A DNA stretch of 64,000 nucleotides from Cryomorphaceae bacterium (GTDB taxonomy: Bacteria > Bacteroidota > Bacteroidia > Flavobacteriales > Flavobacteriaceae), in NCBI GenBank assembly GCA_003331265.1, contig QOPV01000004.1:17530-81529 (forward strand). The letters run 5' to 3'. The notes beneath the pieces were generated by a model that saw nothing but the letters and a program-made list of their open reading frames with translations, ran no database searches and had not been told where the DNA came from. The position numbers were made by a program, and so were the translations under genes. Positions within the stretch are counted from its first letter, which is position 1; the number at the start of each line of letters is the position of its first letter. Below, one piece after another: positions 8,431 through 20,726 of this stretch.

Positions 8431-9621
8431 CTAAACTAACTCTTGAATTTTATCGGCAGCCTCTTGAAATTCAATAGCGCTGTAAACCTTAAAACCACAA
8501 TTATCAATAATATCTTTAGCAATTTCTGCATTAGTTCCTTGTAACCTTACTATTATGGGAATATTAATGGTGTCACCCATATTGTTATAAGCATCTACAA
8601 TCCCTTGAGCAACCCTATCACACCTAACTATACCACCAAAGATATTAACTAAAATAGCTTTCACATTTTCATCTTTCAAAATTAACCTAAAGGCAGTTTC
8701 CACCCTTTTAGCATCAGCAGTACCACCAACATCTAAGAAATTAGCAGGTTCACCTCCAGACTGCTTTATTAAATCCATTGTGGCCATAGCCAAACCTGCT
8801 CCGTTAACCATACAGCCAACATTCCCATCCAAATCAACATAATTTAGACCCACTGCTCTCGCTTCTATCTCCACAGGGTTTTCCTCTTTAAGATCCCTCC
8901 ATGACTCATACTCCTTATGCCTAAAAAGAGAATTATCGTCTAAAGTTACTTTAGCATCTACTGCCATTATTTTTTCATCAGAAGTCTTTAAAACAGGATT
9001 AATCTCAAACAGAGAAGAATCTGAAGAAACATACGACTTATAAAGTAAAGTGATAAACTTTGTCATTTCCTTAAAAGCCTTGCCTGATAAACCTAAATTA
9101 AAAGCAATTTTTCTAGCTTGAAAAGGCAGAATACCAATTAAAGGATCTACATCTTCATAAAAAATTAGTTCTGGAGTATTTTCAGCAACCGATTCTATGT
9201 CCATACCACCCTCGGTAGAATACATTATCATATTTTTGCCTGTCACTCTATTAAGTAGAATAGAAACATAAAATTCTTCTGGTTCTGATTCTCCAGGATA
9301 ATAAACATCTTCAGTAATTAAAACTTGATTTACCAGTTTACCGTCTTTAGATGTTTGAGGTGTCACCAAGTACATGCCTAAGATATCAGAAACTATATTT
9401 TCTAATTCGTTCAAGCTTTTAGCTAGCTTAACTCCACCACCTTTTCCTCTTCCACCAGCATGAATTTGAGCCTTAACAACAAACCATCCTGTACCAGTTT
9501 CTTTGATAAGTTTATTGGCAATATCAAGAGTATCATTTTTGTCAGATATAACATAACCCCGTTGCACGTTAACTCCGTGTTCGGCTAAGATTTTTTTTCC
9601 CTGATATTCGTGTAAATTCAT
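8431..9621 (-). CDS. sucC: Succinyl-CoA synthetase (ADP-forming) beta subunit
   Basis: The 396-residue protein begins MNLHEYQGKKILAEHGV, with an ATP-grasp domain (KAQIHAGGRGKGGGVKLAKS, about 50-70) and a C-terminal CoA-ligase domain containing NIFGGIVRCDRVAQGIV near residue 322-338. It forms the nucleotide-binding subunit of the citric-acid-cycle enzyme interconverting succinyl-CoA and succinate. The alpha subunit gene sucD is not in this window, so the pair is split, as is common in Bacteroidota. It is divergent from lysA across a 153-bp gap that contains a long palindrome. Confidence 0.96.
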   Translation of the reverse strand: MNLHEYQGKKILAEHGVNVQRGYVISDKNDTLDIANKLIKETGTGWFVVKAQIHAGGRGKGGGVKLAKSLNELENIVSDILGMYLVTPQTSKDGKLVNQVLITEDVYYPGESEPEEFYVSILLNRVTGKNMIMYSTEGGMDIESVAENTPELIFYEDVDPLIGILPFQARKIAFNLGLSGKAFKEMTKFITLLYKSYVSSDSSLFEINPVLKTSDEKIMAVDAKVTLDDNSLFRHKEYESWRDLKEENPVEIEARAVGLNYVDLDGNVGCMVNGAGLAMATMDLIKQSGGEPANFLDVGGTADAKRVETAFRLILKDENVKAILVNIFGGIVRCDRVAQGIVDAYNNMGDTINIPIIVRLQGTNAEIAKDIIDNCGFKVYSAIEFQEAADKIQELV

Positions 9622-9709
9622 AATTAATAATTGAAAAGCTAAAATAATAAAGAATTTAAGAAACTAGGGCATGATATAATTTTTTATAATGTTGTATATA
9701 TAACAAAAT

Positions 9710-9752
9710 GTTTTATTTATATAATAAAAGTGTTTTTATTATAATATAAAAC
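9710..9752. promoter_or_regulatory. Long AT-rich palindrome in the sucC-lysA divergent region
   Basis: A 20-nt left arm (9710-9729, beginning GTTTTATTTATATAATAAAA) faces a right arm (9733-9752) ending ATAATATAAAAC, with a 3-nt centre. The arms pair with about three mismatches. Its position between divergent genes argues for an operator or promoter structure rather than a terminator, though chance is possible at this AT content. Confidence 0.35.
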
Positions 9753-9762
9753 TTACATTAAT

Positions 9763-9770
9763 TATTTTTG
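9763..9770 (+). promoter_or_regulatory. Possible -7 box of lysA, close to start codon
   Basis: TATTTTTG matches TAnnTTTG and ends 4 bp before the lysA ATG. If used, the transcript would be leaderless or nearly so. It could also be a chance match in AT-rich DNA. Confidence 0.3.
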
Positions 9771-9774
9771 AAAA

Positions 9775-10989
9775 ATGAAAAATAAAGATCTTTTAAAAGC
9801 AGTAAAAATGTTTGGTAGTCCCTCATATATTTACGATGCCTCAAAGATAAAAAAACAATATAATAGACTTATAACTTCTTTTAAAACAGTAAAAAACCTT
9901 AAAATAAACTATGCAGTAAAAGCATTATCTAACCTATCAATCTTAAAATACATAAATCATCTTGGAGCAGGTATCGATACAGTATCCATTCAGGAAGTTC
10001 TAATCGGAATTAAAGCAGGCTTTTCACCTGATAAAATTATTTACACACCAAATGGGGTTTCAATAAATGAAATTATAAAAGTTTCTAAAATGGGTGTAAA
10101 TATAAATATCGATAACTTAAACATGCTCGAACAATTTGGAAGCTTACATCCAGAAATCCCTGTATGTATTAGGATTAATCCCCATGTAATGGCAGGAGGA
10201 AATAATAAAATTTCGGTAGGCCATATTGATTCTAAATTTGGAATAAGCATTCATCAGATACCACTTCTACTCAGAATTGTAAAAAACACTAATATAAAAG
10301 TTAATGGAATTCATATGCATACTGGTAGCGATATTTTAGACATAGAAGTGTTTATACATGCTGCGGAAATATTATTTGATACTGCATCAAAATTTAAAAA
10401 TTTAGAATTTATTGATTTTGGAAGTGGCTTCAAAGTTCCTTATTCACCTGGCGATAATGAAACAAATATTGAAGAACTTGGAGTGAAGCTGTCAAAAAGA
10501 TTTAACGATTTTTGTAATGAATATGGAAAAGAGTTAACCCTAGCTTTTGAGCCTGGAAAATTTTTAGTCAGTGAAGCTGGAAATTTCCTTTGTTCGGTAA
10601 ATTCAATTAAACAAACAACCTCAACAGTTTTTGCCCAAGTAGATTCCGGTTTTAATCACTTTGTAAGGCCAATGATGTATGGCTCCAAACACTACATAGA
10701 AAACATATCTAATCCAAATGATTCCGAACGCTTTTATTCAGTTGTTGGATACATATGTGAAACAGATACTTTTGCTACTAATAGAAGAATTTCGAAAATA
10801 TCAGAAGGAGACGTTTTATGTTTTAGAAACGCAGGAGCTTATTGTTTCTCAATGGCAAGTAATTATAATTCTAGATACAAACCCTCAGAAATTTTATTTA
10901 TTAATAATGAATTTATAGAAATACGCAAAAGAGAAACTATAGAAGATTTAATGAAAAATCAAATTGAAGTAGAATTTGACACTATTTAA
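9775..10989 (+). CDS. lysA: Diaminopimelate decarboxylase
   Basis: The 404-residue fold-III PLP enzyme has the Schiff-base lysine in NYAVKALSNLSIL (about residue 48), the HIDSKFGISI motif, GIHMHTGSDI, the phosphate-binding FGSGFKVPYSPGD, FEPGKFLV, and near the C-terminus the GYICETDTFA (catalytic Cys and Asp from the partner subunit) and NAGAYCFSMASNYNSR motifs. It decarboxylates meso-diaminopimelate to lysine. It is a stand-alone lysA with no aspartokinase fusion. It converges with mnmA with one base between the stop codons. Confidence 0.95.
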   Translation: MKNKDLLKAVKMFGSPSYIYDASKIKKQYNRLITSFKTVKNLKINYAVKALSNLSILKYINHLGAGIDTVSIQEVLIGIKAGFSPDKIIYTPNGVSINEIIKVSKMGVNINIDNLNMLEQFGSLHPEIPVCIRINPHVMAGGNNKISVGHIDSKFGISIHQIPLLLRIVKNTNIKVNGIHMHTGSDILDIEVFIHAAEILFDTASKFKNLEFIDFGSGFKVPYSPGDNETNIEELGVKLSKRFNDFCNEYGKELTLAFEPGKFLVSEAGNFLCSVNSIKQTTSTVFAQVDSGFNHFVRPMMYGSKHYIENISNPNDSERFYSVVGYICETDTFATNRRISKISEGDVLCFRNAGAYCFSMASNYNSRYKPSEILFINNEFIEIRKRETIEDLMKNQIEVEFDTI

Positions 10990-10990
10990 A

Positions 10991-12187
10991 TCAACTTATA
11001 ACTCCAGAACCTACTAACTCATTCCCTAAATACCAAACAGCAAACTGACCTTTTGTAATTGCAGATTGTTTTTTATTAAATATTAAAAAAACACCATTAT
11101 CTGCAAAAATAACTAAAGCATCTTGTAAAGGCTGACGGTATCTAATTCTCGCTTTAACTTTAAAAGAGTGTTTTTTATTTAAAAAAATATCTTCTCTTAT
11201 TAAATGTAAATCATCTGAACTTATATAAAGAGTATTTCTAAAAAGACCTGGATGTTTGTTTCCCTCACCAACATAAATAATATTTTGATCAACATCAGTC
11301 TTTAAAACAAACAGAGGATCTTTAGTTCCGCCAACTGCCAATCCTTTTCTTTGGCCCACAGTGAAAAAATGAGCTCCTGAATGATCCCCAACATAATAAC
11401 CATCACTTAATTTATAATTATAAGGCTTAGAAAGATTTCTTAAATTATCATAAGAAATGTTTATTTTATCTTCTTTGAAATATAACTCACTATCGTGCGG
11501 TATTTTGACTATTTTACCTTTTTTTGGTTTTAATTTTTGCTGAAGAAAATCAGGTAATTTAACTTTTCCTACAAAGCAAAGACCTTGGGAATCTTTTTTA
11601 TCTGCTGTAACTAAACCTTGTTGTTTAGCTATCAGTCTTACTTCTTTTTTTGTTAATTCACCTATTGGGAACATTGTTTTACTCAATTGTTTTTGTGATA
11701 ATTGGCACAAAAAATAAGACTGATCTTTGTTTTCATCTAAACCCTGTAAAAGCCTAAAAACATCTTTATCATTTTTTTTTGTTTTTTTTATTCTACAATA
11801 ATGTCCTGTTGCAATGAAGTCTGCACCTAATTTTAAAGCAATTTTTAAAAAAACATCAAATTTAATTTCACGATTACATAAAATATCAGGATTAGGAGTA
11901 TTTCCTTTTTCATACTCTTCAAACATATAATCTACAATTCTTTTTTGATAATCAACACTTAAATCAACTGTTTGGAAAGGAATAGAAAGCTTTTCAGAAA
12001 CAATCATAGCATCATAACTATCTTCAAGCCAAGGACATTCTTTAGATACAGTCACAGATTCATCATGCCAATTCTTCATAAAAACTCCAACAACATCATA
12101 TCCTTTTTTAGCTAAAAGATAAGCTGCTACACTTGAATCTACTCCGCCCGAAAGAGCAACTACAACACGAGTTTTTTTTAAAGCCAT
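10991..12187 (-). CDS. mnmA: tRNA-specific 2-thiouridylase MnmA
   Basis: A 398-residue protein with the PP-loop [18 protein letters not shown] at residues 7-24, the catalytic Cys in [27 protein letters not shown], and the second catalytic Cys in [17 protein letters not shown]. The C-terminal beta-barrel follows [13 protein letters not shown]. It thiolates U34 of Lys, Glu and Gln tRNAs. It is longer than E. coli MnmA (about 370), owing to insertions in the C-terminal part. It sits 17 bp after yidC on the same strand and is probably cotranscribed with pyrG-yidC. Confidence 0.94.
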   Translation of the reverse strand: MALKKTRVVVALSGGVDSSVAAYLLAKKGYDVVGVFMKNWHDESVTVSKECPWLEDSYDAMIVSEKLSIPFQTVDLSVDYQKRIVDYMFEEYEKGNTPNPDILCNREIKFDVFLKIALKLGADFIATGHYCRIKKTKKNDKDVFRLLQGLDENKDQSYFLCQLSQKQLSKTMFPIGELTKKEVRLIAKQQGLVTADKKDSQGLCFVGKVKLPDFLQQKLKPKKGKIVKIPHDSELYFKEDKINISYDNLRNLSKPYNYKLSDGYYVGDHSGAHFFTVGQRKGLAVGGTKDPLFVLKTDVDQNIIYVGEGNKHPGLFRNTLYISSDDLHLIREDIFLNKKHSFKVKARIRYRQPLQDALVIFADNGVFLIFNKKQSAITKGQFAVWYLGNELVGSGVIS

Positions 12188-12204
12188 AAATAAATGTAAT
12201 AAAA

Positions 12205-14039
12205 CTATTTTCTATTTTGTAACTTTCTCTGTTCTTCTGCCTTATCCATCATTTCTTTCATCTTTCTTTGAAACCTGTTTTGAGTAGTTGGTTTCTTTTT
12301 ATTTTCTTGAATTTGAAGTCGAATTTTATCCTCATCAATTATAAAATGCTTAATCATCAACATTATTAAAATCGTAAGAATATTAGAAATAAAATAATAC
12401 AAACTAAAAGCACTTGCGTAATTATTGAAAAAGAACAACATCATAACAGGCATTAAATACATTATAAATTTAATATTTGGCACACCTGGCTGTGTTGACT
12501 GCATTTGAGCACCCGAGGACATCATTGTATAGAAAAAAATTGCTATTGAGGCCAAAATTGGAAGTAAACTAACATGATCACCATAAAAAGGTATACTAAA
12601 AGGAAGTTCTGCTATAACATCATATGAGGATAGATCATCTGCCCATAGAAAAGGTTTTCCTCTTAGAGGAAATGCAATCGGAAAAAAACAAAATAAAGCA
12701 TAAAAAACCGGTAACTGAAACAAAGCTGGAACACACCCTAGAAGAGGGTTAGCACCTGCCTTATTATATAATTTCATTGTCTCTTGCTGTTTTTTTATTG
12801 CATCATTTTTATATTTCTCATTTAGTTCAGTAATTTCCGGCTTTATTACCTTCATTCTCGCCTGAGAAACATAAGTTTTATAGGTAACAGGAGACATTGC
12901 TAATCTTGTAATAATTGTCATTAAAATAACAGCTAATCCAGCAGAAAAATATTTACCTAAAAAACCAAATAAGGGAAAATAAATAAACCTATTAATCCAA
13001 CCAAAAATACCCCAACCAAAATAAATAGAATTTGAAATATTGTTTTCATAATTTTTCAATATATCATAATCATTTGGACCGATATATAAATTCATATTTG
13101 AATTAAATTCTGAACCAGACAAACCTAAGGGAATTTTAGAAGAATAATTTTTAGTATAAACAACATCCTTACCCTCATCTTCAAAAAGTTTTTTTGATTC
13201 AAAAAAAACTTCATTTGAAGGATTTTCTAAAACGAGAATACTGTTAAAAAAATGTTGTCCATAAGAAATCCAAGAAACCGAATCTTCAGTATCATCACTA
13301 TCACTGTAAGAACTTAAATAATCAGTATCATCTCCATCAAATTGATAATATAATTGACTGTATCTGTTTTCATATTCGGCACTTTTAGCCTGTCTAAATG
13401 CCTTTAAATCCCAATTTAAATAAATGGATTTTTTATTATCAATAATATTTTTAAAACCAGAGGAAATAATTGAAAAATCCATCATAAAACCTTTTCTGGG
13501 AATTACATATTCAAAATTTAAAAATTGATTTTCAGAAACTAATAAAATCATATTTAAAGTTGTAGATTCTGAGCTATTTTTTACAGTTGATTTAAAATTA
13601 TAATCTGACGTGTTCACTAATTTTCCTAAAGATGTTGAGAAATTCAAATTAATATTTTGGTTACCATCTTTAATCAAATACAATGGATCGCCTTTGTAAT
13701 CAGAGAAATTTTTTAACAAAGCCTCAACTAACTGTCCCCCTTTGGATGAAAATTTTAAAATCAAATCATCATTTTCAATAATCACATCATCTTGGGAATT
13801 AGAATTAGTTTTTAAAAAAGAATCCCTTTCATCTAAGTTTAAATCAAATGATTTTGAAACATCATCATTAGTTAATTCTGATAAAGCGTTTTCAGGTTTA
13901 TTAATAATCATTTCATTATTTGATTGATTATCAACGTTTTTTGTTTCAATGTCGGGCAAGGTATATATCCACCAAAACAAACCAGCCATAAGTATAACAA
14001 AACCTATTATTTGAAAAGGATCAATTTTATTTTCTTCCA

Positions 14040-14040
<1 letters not shown>
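12205..14040 (-). CDS. yidC: Membrane protein insertase YidC
   Basis: This 611-residue protein has an N-terminal membrane anchor ([20 protein letters not shown], 13-32), a large periplasmic domain (about 55-345) and the conserved C-terminal YidC/Oxa1 core with hydrophobic helices, including [39 protein letters not shown] and [17 protein letters not shown] basic tail ([10 protein letters not shown]) may contact the ribosome. It inserts and folds inner-membrane proteins with or without SecYEG. It overlaps pyrG by one base (TAATG type). The arrangement pyrG-yidC-mnmA is one I know from other flavobacteria. Confidence 0.95.
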
Positions 14041-15659
<1,619 letters not shown>

Positions 15660-15720
15660 TTAATATTATTCTTAAATTCTCTAAGGTGTCAAAAATACAA
15701 AAAGAAATAAGAAAGAGATT

Positions 15721-16125
15721 CTATGCCCAATTATATTTTACAACTCTTTTAAGTCGGGGATCTAATGAATTATGAATTGGACAATTATCACCAGCTTTCT
15801 CAAGAATAACCTTTTCTTTGGGAGAAACATTGATTGGTAAATTAATCACAATCCTTATTTCAGAAATTCTACGAGGATTAGATGACATTATTTTTTTTAC
15901 ATCTGAACTAATATTTTTGAATTCAATATTCAATTGATTAGCTTTTATAGCCATTACTGTTATCATACATGAAGCTAAAGCAGTAGCTACGCTATCAGTT
16001 GGAGAAAAAGCTTCTCCTTTACCAAAATTATCCACTGGAGCATCAGTAATTATTTCATTACCAGATTTCAAATGAATACATTTTGTTCTTAAATTTCCTT
16101 GGTAAAAAACCTTACTAGTCATCAT
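15721..16125 (-). CDS. OsmC/Ohr family protein
   Basis: A 134-residue OsmC-fold protein. Both redox Cys positions are visible: ATALASCMITVMAIKA (Cys near 53) and GDNCPIHNSL (Cys near 116). OsmC/Ohr proteins reduce organic hydroperoxides using a Cys pair. I cannot tell the Ohr, OsmC and YhfA subgroups apart with certainty; the GEAFSPTDSVATALASC form is close to the general OsmC-like group. The start could be Met1 or Met2. It overlaps the upstream LysM gene by 11 bp. Confidence 0.85.
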   Translation of the reverse strand: MMTSKVFYQGNLRTKCIHLKSGNEIITDAPVDNFGKGEAFSPTDSVATALASCMITVMAIKANQLNIEFKNISSDVKKIMSSNPRRISEIRIVINLPINVSPKEKVILEKAGDNCPIHNSLDPRLKRVVKYNWA

Positions 16126-17557
16126 TTAATTCAATAATATTTAATTTTTTATGTTTAATCAAATAAATTGATTTATTAATAAAGCCTTTCTTAAAGGGAA
16201 AATAATTGAACTTATTTTGCAAATAATTAGTTTCACCTAAATCAATAGATTTAATAAGCTTTTTTCTAAACGCTACTCTTAAAATTAAATCAAGAGTAAT
16301 ATCATATCCCCTAATAGCAATTTTATTAGGGCGCTTTCCAAAATCGTCTAAATACAGATTATTAAATAAATTAATTTTCTCATCATCATAAACAGGCAGG
16401 TAATAACTAGGATATGTAAAATTCAAATTACCTAGATGCTCAAAAGAGATGTTTTCATTTTCATAAACATCAGATCTAAACGTAGTCATCATTGAAATAT
16501 TTCTTTCACTAGAAATTTGTGAATTTAATAAAGATGAAACACTTGTTATAGTATTTAAATTTTCTGATTCTAAAAAAACAAAATTTTTCTTTGTGGAGAC
16601 TAATAAAGAATCTGTGATTTCTGGGTCAACGTATCCATTATTTTTATCAGTATTAATAAGTTCAGCATAAGGGAACCTTTTATTAAGCTCATCTTTAACA
16701 CTTTCATTCTTATCATCATAAATTATCATAACACAGGGGTCTGGGTCATCTATAATCAAAGAATCAATATATTTAAACATTCTTTCTCTTTGATCTTTTT
16801 TTGAAGGCATAGATTGAAATACATTTTCATTAATCTCAATATCTTTTGAACTTAAAGGAGATACAATCGGAGTTTTTGACTTAACACTTAACCCTGAAAC
16901 TTGATTAATATTTCGAGGGATTAAAGGACCTAAAACAAAATCATATTTTTCTATTTTATTGTTTTTTAAAATTTTTACAATGGAATCATAATCATTCTTA
17001 GTATCTATAACTTCCAGTTCAAAATTAATTCCATTTTCTTTGCCTTTGCCTAAAGCCATAATTGCTCCGCTATAAAAATCCAAAGAAATTGTTGTTAAAT
17101 TCAAATTCTTTAAATAATTTTTAGTGTTTTCAACTGAATCTAATTCTATTTGATCTAATTTAAAAGGGGCAAGCAAAGCAATTTTAATTAATCTTTTGTT
17201 GATTATACTATCAATTAAATTCACGTTGAAAAAATCTAACTTTGGAATTAATAAATCTATTGAATCATTTACTTTTGAAAACTTTTTTTTCTCCTGTTTA
17301 ATTTTTCTTATTACAGGAATATTTAAGAACATTCTCCTAGATAATTTAGACCCTTTTATTTGAGGATTATATTTCTTAATATCATCAATAGAAATTTTAT
17401 AAATGTTTGATATCGAATAAAGTGTTTGTTTTCTTTCTACTTTATGCATTAGAGTATCAACAACCTTTAAATTAGATTTATCATCACTATTTTCCTGAGT
17501 ATAAATAAACAAAGGAAATATGAAAAATAATATTTTTATTTTATTCGTTATTCCCAT
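16115..17557 (-). CDS. LysM-domain protein with periplasmic-binding (type 1) domain
   Basis: The 480-residue product has a signal peptide ([16 protein letters not shown]), a LysM domain at about 35-85 ([20 protein letters not shown], ending with a FLNIPV-like strand) and then a long domain starting [12 protein letters not shown] near 125. That domain resembles type 1 periplasmic-binding proteins of the LivJ/LpoA kind, with [18 protein letters not shown] and a second lobe from [10 protein letters not shown] on. In Bacteroidota this is a known architecture of unproven function; binding to peptidoglycan and a role in wall synthesis are plausible by analogy with LpoA. It overlaps guaA by 10 bp and OsmC by 11 bp, so the three are probably one transcript. 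Confidence 0.75.
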   Translation of the reverse strand: MGITNKIKILFFIFPLFIYTQENSDDKSNLKVVDTLMHKVERKQTLYSISNIYKISIDDIKKYNPQIKGSKLSRRMFLNIPVIRKIKQEKKKFSKVNDSIDLLIPKLDFFNVNLIDSIINKRLIKIALLAPFKLDQIELDSVENTKNYLKNLNLTTISLDFYSGAIMALGKGKENGINFELEVIDTKNDYDSIVKILKNNKIEKYDFVLGPLIPRNINQVSGLSVKSKTPIVSPLSSKDIEINENVFQSMPSKKDQRERMFKYIDSLIIDDPDPCVMIIYDDKNESVKDELNKRFPYAELINTDKNNGYVDPEITDSLLVSTKKNFVFLESENLNTITSVSSLLNSQISSERNISMMTTFRSDVYENENISFEHLGNLNFTYPSYYLPVYDDEKINLFNNLYLDDFGKRPNKIAIRGYDITLDLILRVAFRKKLIKSIDLGETNYLQNKFNYFPFKKGFINKSIYLIKHKKLNIIELNDD

Positions 17558-19077
17558 TCAATAGTTGCAGGTGGTTTAGAACTTATGTCATAAACAACTC
17601 TATTAACCCCTTTTACATTATTAATAATATTATTTGATATATTTTGTAAAAACTCATGTGGAAGGTTTACCCAATCTGCTGTCATGCCATCAGTCGATTC
17701 CACTGCTCTTAAAGCAATACATTCTTCGTAGGTTCTCTCATCACCCATAACACCAACACTTTTAACAGAGAGAAGAATTGCTCCAGCTTGCCAAACCTTA
17801 TCATAAAGATTATTTTCCTTGAGACCTTTAATAAATATAGCATCAACTTCTTGTAATATCTTAACTTTTTCATGCGTAATTTCTCCTAAAATTCTAATTG
17901 CTAAACCTGGTCCTGGAAAAGGATGACGTTTAAGAAGATCTGGGTCAATACTAAGCGAGGTTCCTACTCTTCTTACTTCGTCTTTAAACAACATTTTAAG
18001 TGGTTCAATTACTGCAAGTTTCATATAATCTGGTAAACCTCCGACGTTATGATGAGATTTTATAGTAGCAGATGGACCCTTTACCGATATAGACTCTATA
18101 ACATCGGGATATATTGTCCCTTGTGCTAACCACTTAGCACCATTTATTAGTTTTGACTCTTTATCAAAAACATCAATAAAAGCTTTACCAATAATTTTTC
18201 TTTTTGTCTCAGGATCTTTAACACCGCTTAAACTATTTATAAAGTATTCAGAAGCATCAACTCCTTTAACATTTAACCCCATTCCTTCGTACTGATTTAA
18301 AACATCAATAAATTCATTTTTTCTTAAAAGACCATTATTCACAAAAATACAGTGTAAATTCTTTCCAATTGCTCTATGAAGAAGAACAGCAGCTACAGTT
18401 GAATCAACTCCCCCTGAAAGTCCTAAAATAACTTTATCATCACCAATCTTTTCTTTGATTTCTAAAATTGTTTTATTTGAGAAGGAATCTGGGGTCCAAT
18501 CTGGATTTACTTTTGAAATTCCAATTAAAAAATTTTTTAAAATTTCTTTTCCATGTTTACTGTGATATACTTCTGGATGAAATTGAATTGCGTAGACCAT
18601 TTCATCTTTGATAGAATATGCAGCATTTTTTACATCCTTAGTGCTTGAAATGCATTTAGCATTGTCAGGCAAGTGTTCTATAGTATCACTATGACTCATC
18701 CAAACCTGGGTATTAATAGGGATGTTTGAAAATAATTGATCTTCTTGATCGATTGACATTAAATTTGCTCTACCATATTCTCTTTTGTTAGACGGAATAA
18801 CTTTTCCTCCACTAAAATGAGCTATGTATTGAGCACCATAACATATACCCAGTAAAGGCTTATTTCCTTTAATTTTGGATAAATCAAAGTGTAAAGCATT
18901 ATTTGATCTTACAGAAAATGGTGAACCAGAAAGTATTACAGCATTAAAAGAATCAAAATCAATTTTATTACTATTGTAAGGATGAATTTCACAGTATATA
19001 AATAATTCTCTTACTCTTCTTGCTATTAACTGAGTATATTGAGATCCAAAATCTAGGATTAAAACTTTATCTTCCAT
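17548..19077 (-). CDS. guaA: GMP synthase (glutamine-hydrolysing)
   Basis: A 509-residue protein from the ATG at 19077; the longer frame to 19083 would need a TTG, and homologues begin at [14 protein letters not shown]. The N-terminal GATase I domain has [16 protein letters not shown] (catalytic Cys) and [10 protein letters not shown]. The ATP-pyrophosphatase domain has the PP-loop [17 protein letters not shown]. The C-terminal dimerisation domain ends in KPPATIEWE, the usual GuaA tail. It aminates XMP to GMP. The order guaA-LysM-OsmC with overlaps suggests a single operon. Confidence 0.97.
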   Translation of the reverse strand: MEDKVLILDFGSQYTQLIARRVRELFIYCEIHPYNSNKIDFDSFNAVILSGSPFSVRSNNALHFDLSKIKGNKPLLGICYGAQYIAHFSGGKVIPSNKREYGRANLMSIDQEDQLFSNIPINTQVWMSHSDTIEHLPDNAKCISSTKDVKNAAYSIKDEMVYAIQFHPEVYHSKHGKEILKNFLIGISKVNPDWTPDSFSNKTILEIKEKIGDDKVILGLSGGVDSTVAAVLLHRAIGKNLHCIFVNNGLLRKNEFIDVLNQYEGMGLNVKGVDASEYFINSLSGVKDPETKRKIIGKAFIDVFDKESKLINGAKWLAQGTIYPDVIESISVKGPSATIKSHHNVGGLPDYMKLAVIEPLKMLFKDEVRRVGTSLSIDPDLLKRHPFPGPGLAIRILGEITHEKVKILQEVDAIFIKGLKENNLYDKVWQAGAILLSVKSVGVMGDERTYEECIALRAVESTDGMTADWVNLPHEFLQNISNNIINNVKGVNRVVYDISSKPPATIEWE

Positions 19078-19115
19078 AATCAAAATTACTATTAAAACAA
19101 TTTAAAACGAGGTTT

Positions 19116-20708
19116 TTACAAAGAAATAATCAAAAATTTACTACTAAATGGTTTTAAATTATCAAATAAAATATTTAGGAATTTATCCCCATGATTTCTA
19201 TAAAATTCGGAAAAATTAATTTCTCTTTCTTGAAAAGACTTGTTGGGAAACAATTCTTCTTTAATAATATTTAACCTATCTAATTGATCTTTATTTTGTA
19301 TTTTTTGAGCTTTAATTAATTTTTTTTCCAAATTTTTTAATCCATTTATTTGTTTAGTTTCCTGAGCTTTAAGGGCACCTATAAACGATTTATTAGTTTT
19401 ATGACTTAACTCGTAAAGTTTTATAAAATTATCATTAATTGTTTGTTTGATTTCAGTTAAATCAATATTAAACTCACTTATTTTTTTGACATAAAAACTA
19501 TTCAACAAATTTTTACTTTTTAATAAATCAGAAATTTTTATATCTAATTTTTTACACTTTTTTAAATTTTTTTTTGAAACTAAAAGAGCAGAATTTCTGA
19601 CTGCGAGAATTGGAAATGTCAAACCTTTTTTAATAAAAAAATCTTTCAACTGAAGCCAGTATGCAATTTCACTTCCACCACCAACATATGCCAAATTTGG
19701 TAGGATTTTTTCTTGAAAAAAAGGTCTTAACAAAACATTAGGAGAAAATCTTTCTGGATAATTATTTATTTCTTTTTTAATCTGAGCTTCAGAAAATGAA
19801 ATATTTGTGTTTAAAACTTTATAAATAGAATTCTCTTTTTCAATTCTTGATCTTAAGTTGTTGTTTAAATAAAATAAATTTATTAGCCTGGGGTTCACTT
19901 GTGAATTGATATTTAATTTTTTTATTTTTTTATTTGATTCTGTAACACATTTATAACATTCGTTTTTTATAACATCATTTATAATATCTTCACAAATAAT
20001 TTTTTTTAGTTTAACATCATCTGGGTTTAAAATTAAAAGACCATGCTTTCCGAACAAACTGTGTACTAATCTAAATGTCGCATCAGAAAGTTTATTATTG
20101 TTCAAATAAGAATTTTTAAATAGTTCTATGATTTTTTTTGAGTTTGTATTATGCATTCCAAAAAACTCAATGACTTCTTTATATGTCTTATTTAAAGAAT
20201 TGGTTTCTAAATCTCCAACTGCTCCATTTGTAGAAATATCCCACTTAAATAAATTATCATTCGTTTTAAAAAAACTTATTTCTTTAAAATCGTGATCCTC
20301 TGAAGCCATCCAATAAATTGGCACAAAATTATTTTCAGGGTATTTGTTTTTTAATTCATTACAGCTATTTATCGCATCTATTATTTTATAAAAAAAATAT
20401 AATGGTCCTGTAAATAAGTTCAGCTGATGCCCTGTTGTTACTGTAAAAGTATTATCCTTTGCTAAATTGTTAATAGCAGTAATTTGAAGAGAATTTTGTG
20501 AAATTTTCTCATAATTTGATTTAAGAACCTCACAAAGAGGTCTTCTAAAATTATTATTATAATTCTTTCTTTTTTCTATTAATTGATCGTAATAATTTTC
20601 TAGCTTATTTTCTCTATTATAGAATTCACTAACACTACTCACATTATTAATATAATCAAGAGTAATCTTGGGTAAATGTCCTGTTATATTTGAATCAATT
20701 TCTTTCAA
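19116..20708 (-). CDS. bshC: Bacillithiol biosynthesis cysteine-adding enzyme BshC
   Basis: The 530-residue protein shows the BshC signatures: FTVTTGHQLNLFTGPLYFFY (about 88-107), VPIYWMASEDHDFKEI, LRPFFQEKILPNLAYVGGGS near residue 325-345, and a long helical C-terminal part (about 440-500) with ETKQINGLKNLEKKLIKAQK. BshC is thought to add cysteine to GlcN-malate in the last step of bacillithiol synthesis; the low-molecular-weight thiol is known in Bacteroidota. bshA and bshB are not in the window. The start is TTG at 20708. It lies 18 bp downstream of ftsY, probably cotranscribed. Confidence 0.92.
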   Translation of the reverse strand: MKEIDSNITGHLPKITLDYINNVSSVSEFYNRENKLENYYDQLIEKRKNYNNNFRRPLCEVLKSNYEKISQNSLQITAINNLAKDNTFTVTTGHQLNLFTGPLYFFYKIIDAINSCNELKNKYPENNFVPIYWMASEDHDFKEISFFKTNDNLFKWDISTNGAVGDLETNSLNKTYKEVIEFFGMHNTNSKKIIELFKNSYLNNNKLSDATFRLVHSLFGKHGLLILNPDDVKLKKIICEDIINDVIKNECYKCVTESNKKIKKLNINSQVNPRLINLFYLNNNLRSRIEKENSIYKVLNTNISFSEAQIKKEINNYPERFSPNVLLRPFFQEKILPNLAYVGGGSEIAYWLQLKDFFIKKGLTFPILAVRNSALLVSKKNLKKCKKLDIKISDLLKSKNLLNSFYVKKISEFNIDLTEIKQTINDNFIKLYELSHKTNKSFIGALKAQETKQINGLKNLEKKLIKAQKIQNKDQLDRLNIIKEELFPNKSFQEREINFSEFYRNHGDKFLNILFDNLKPFSSKFLIISL

Positions 20709-20726
20709 TAAATTTTCTTCTAATTA

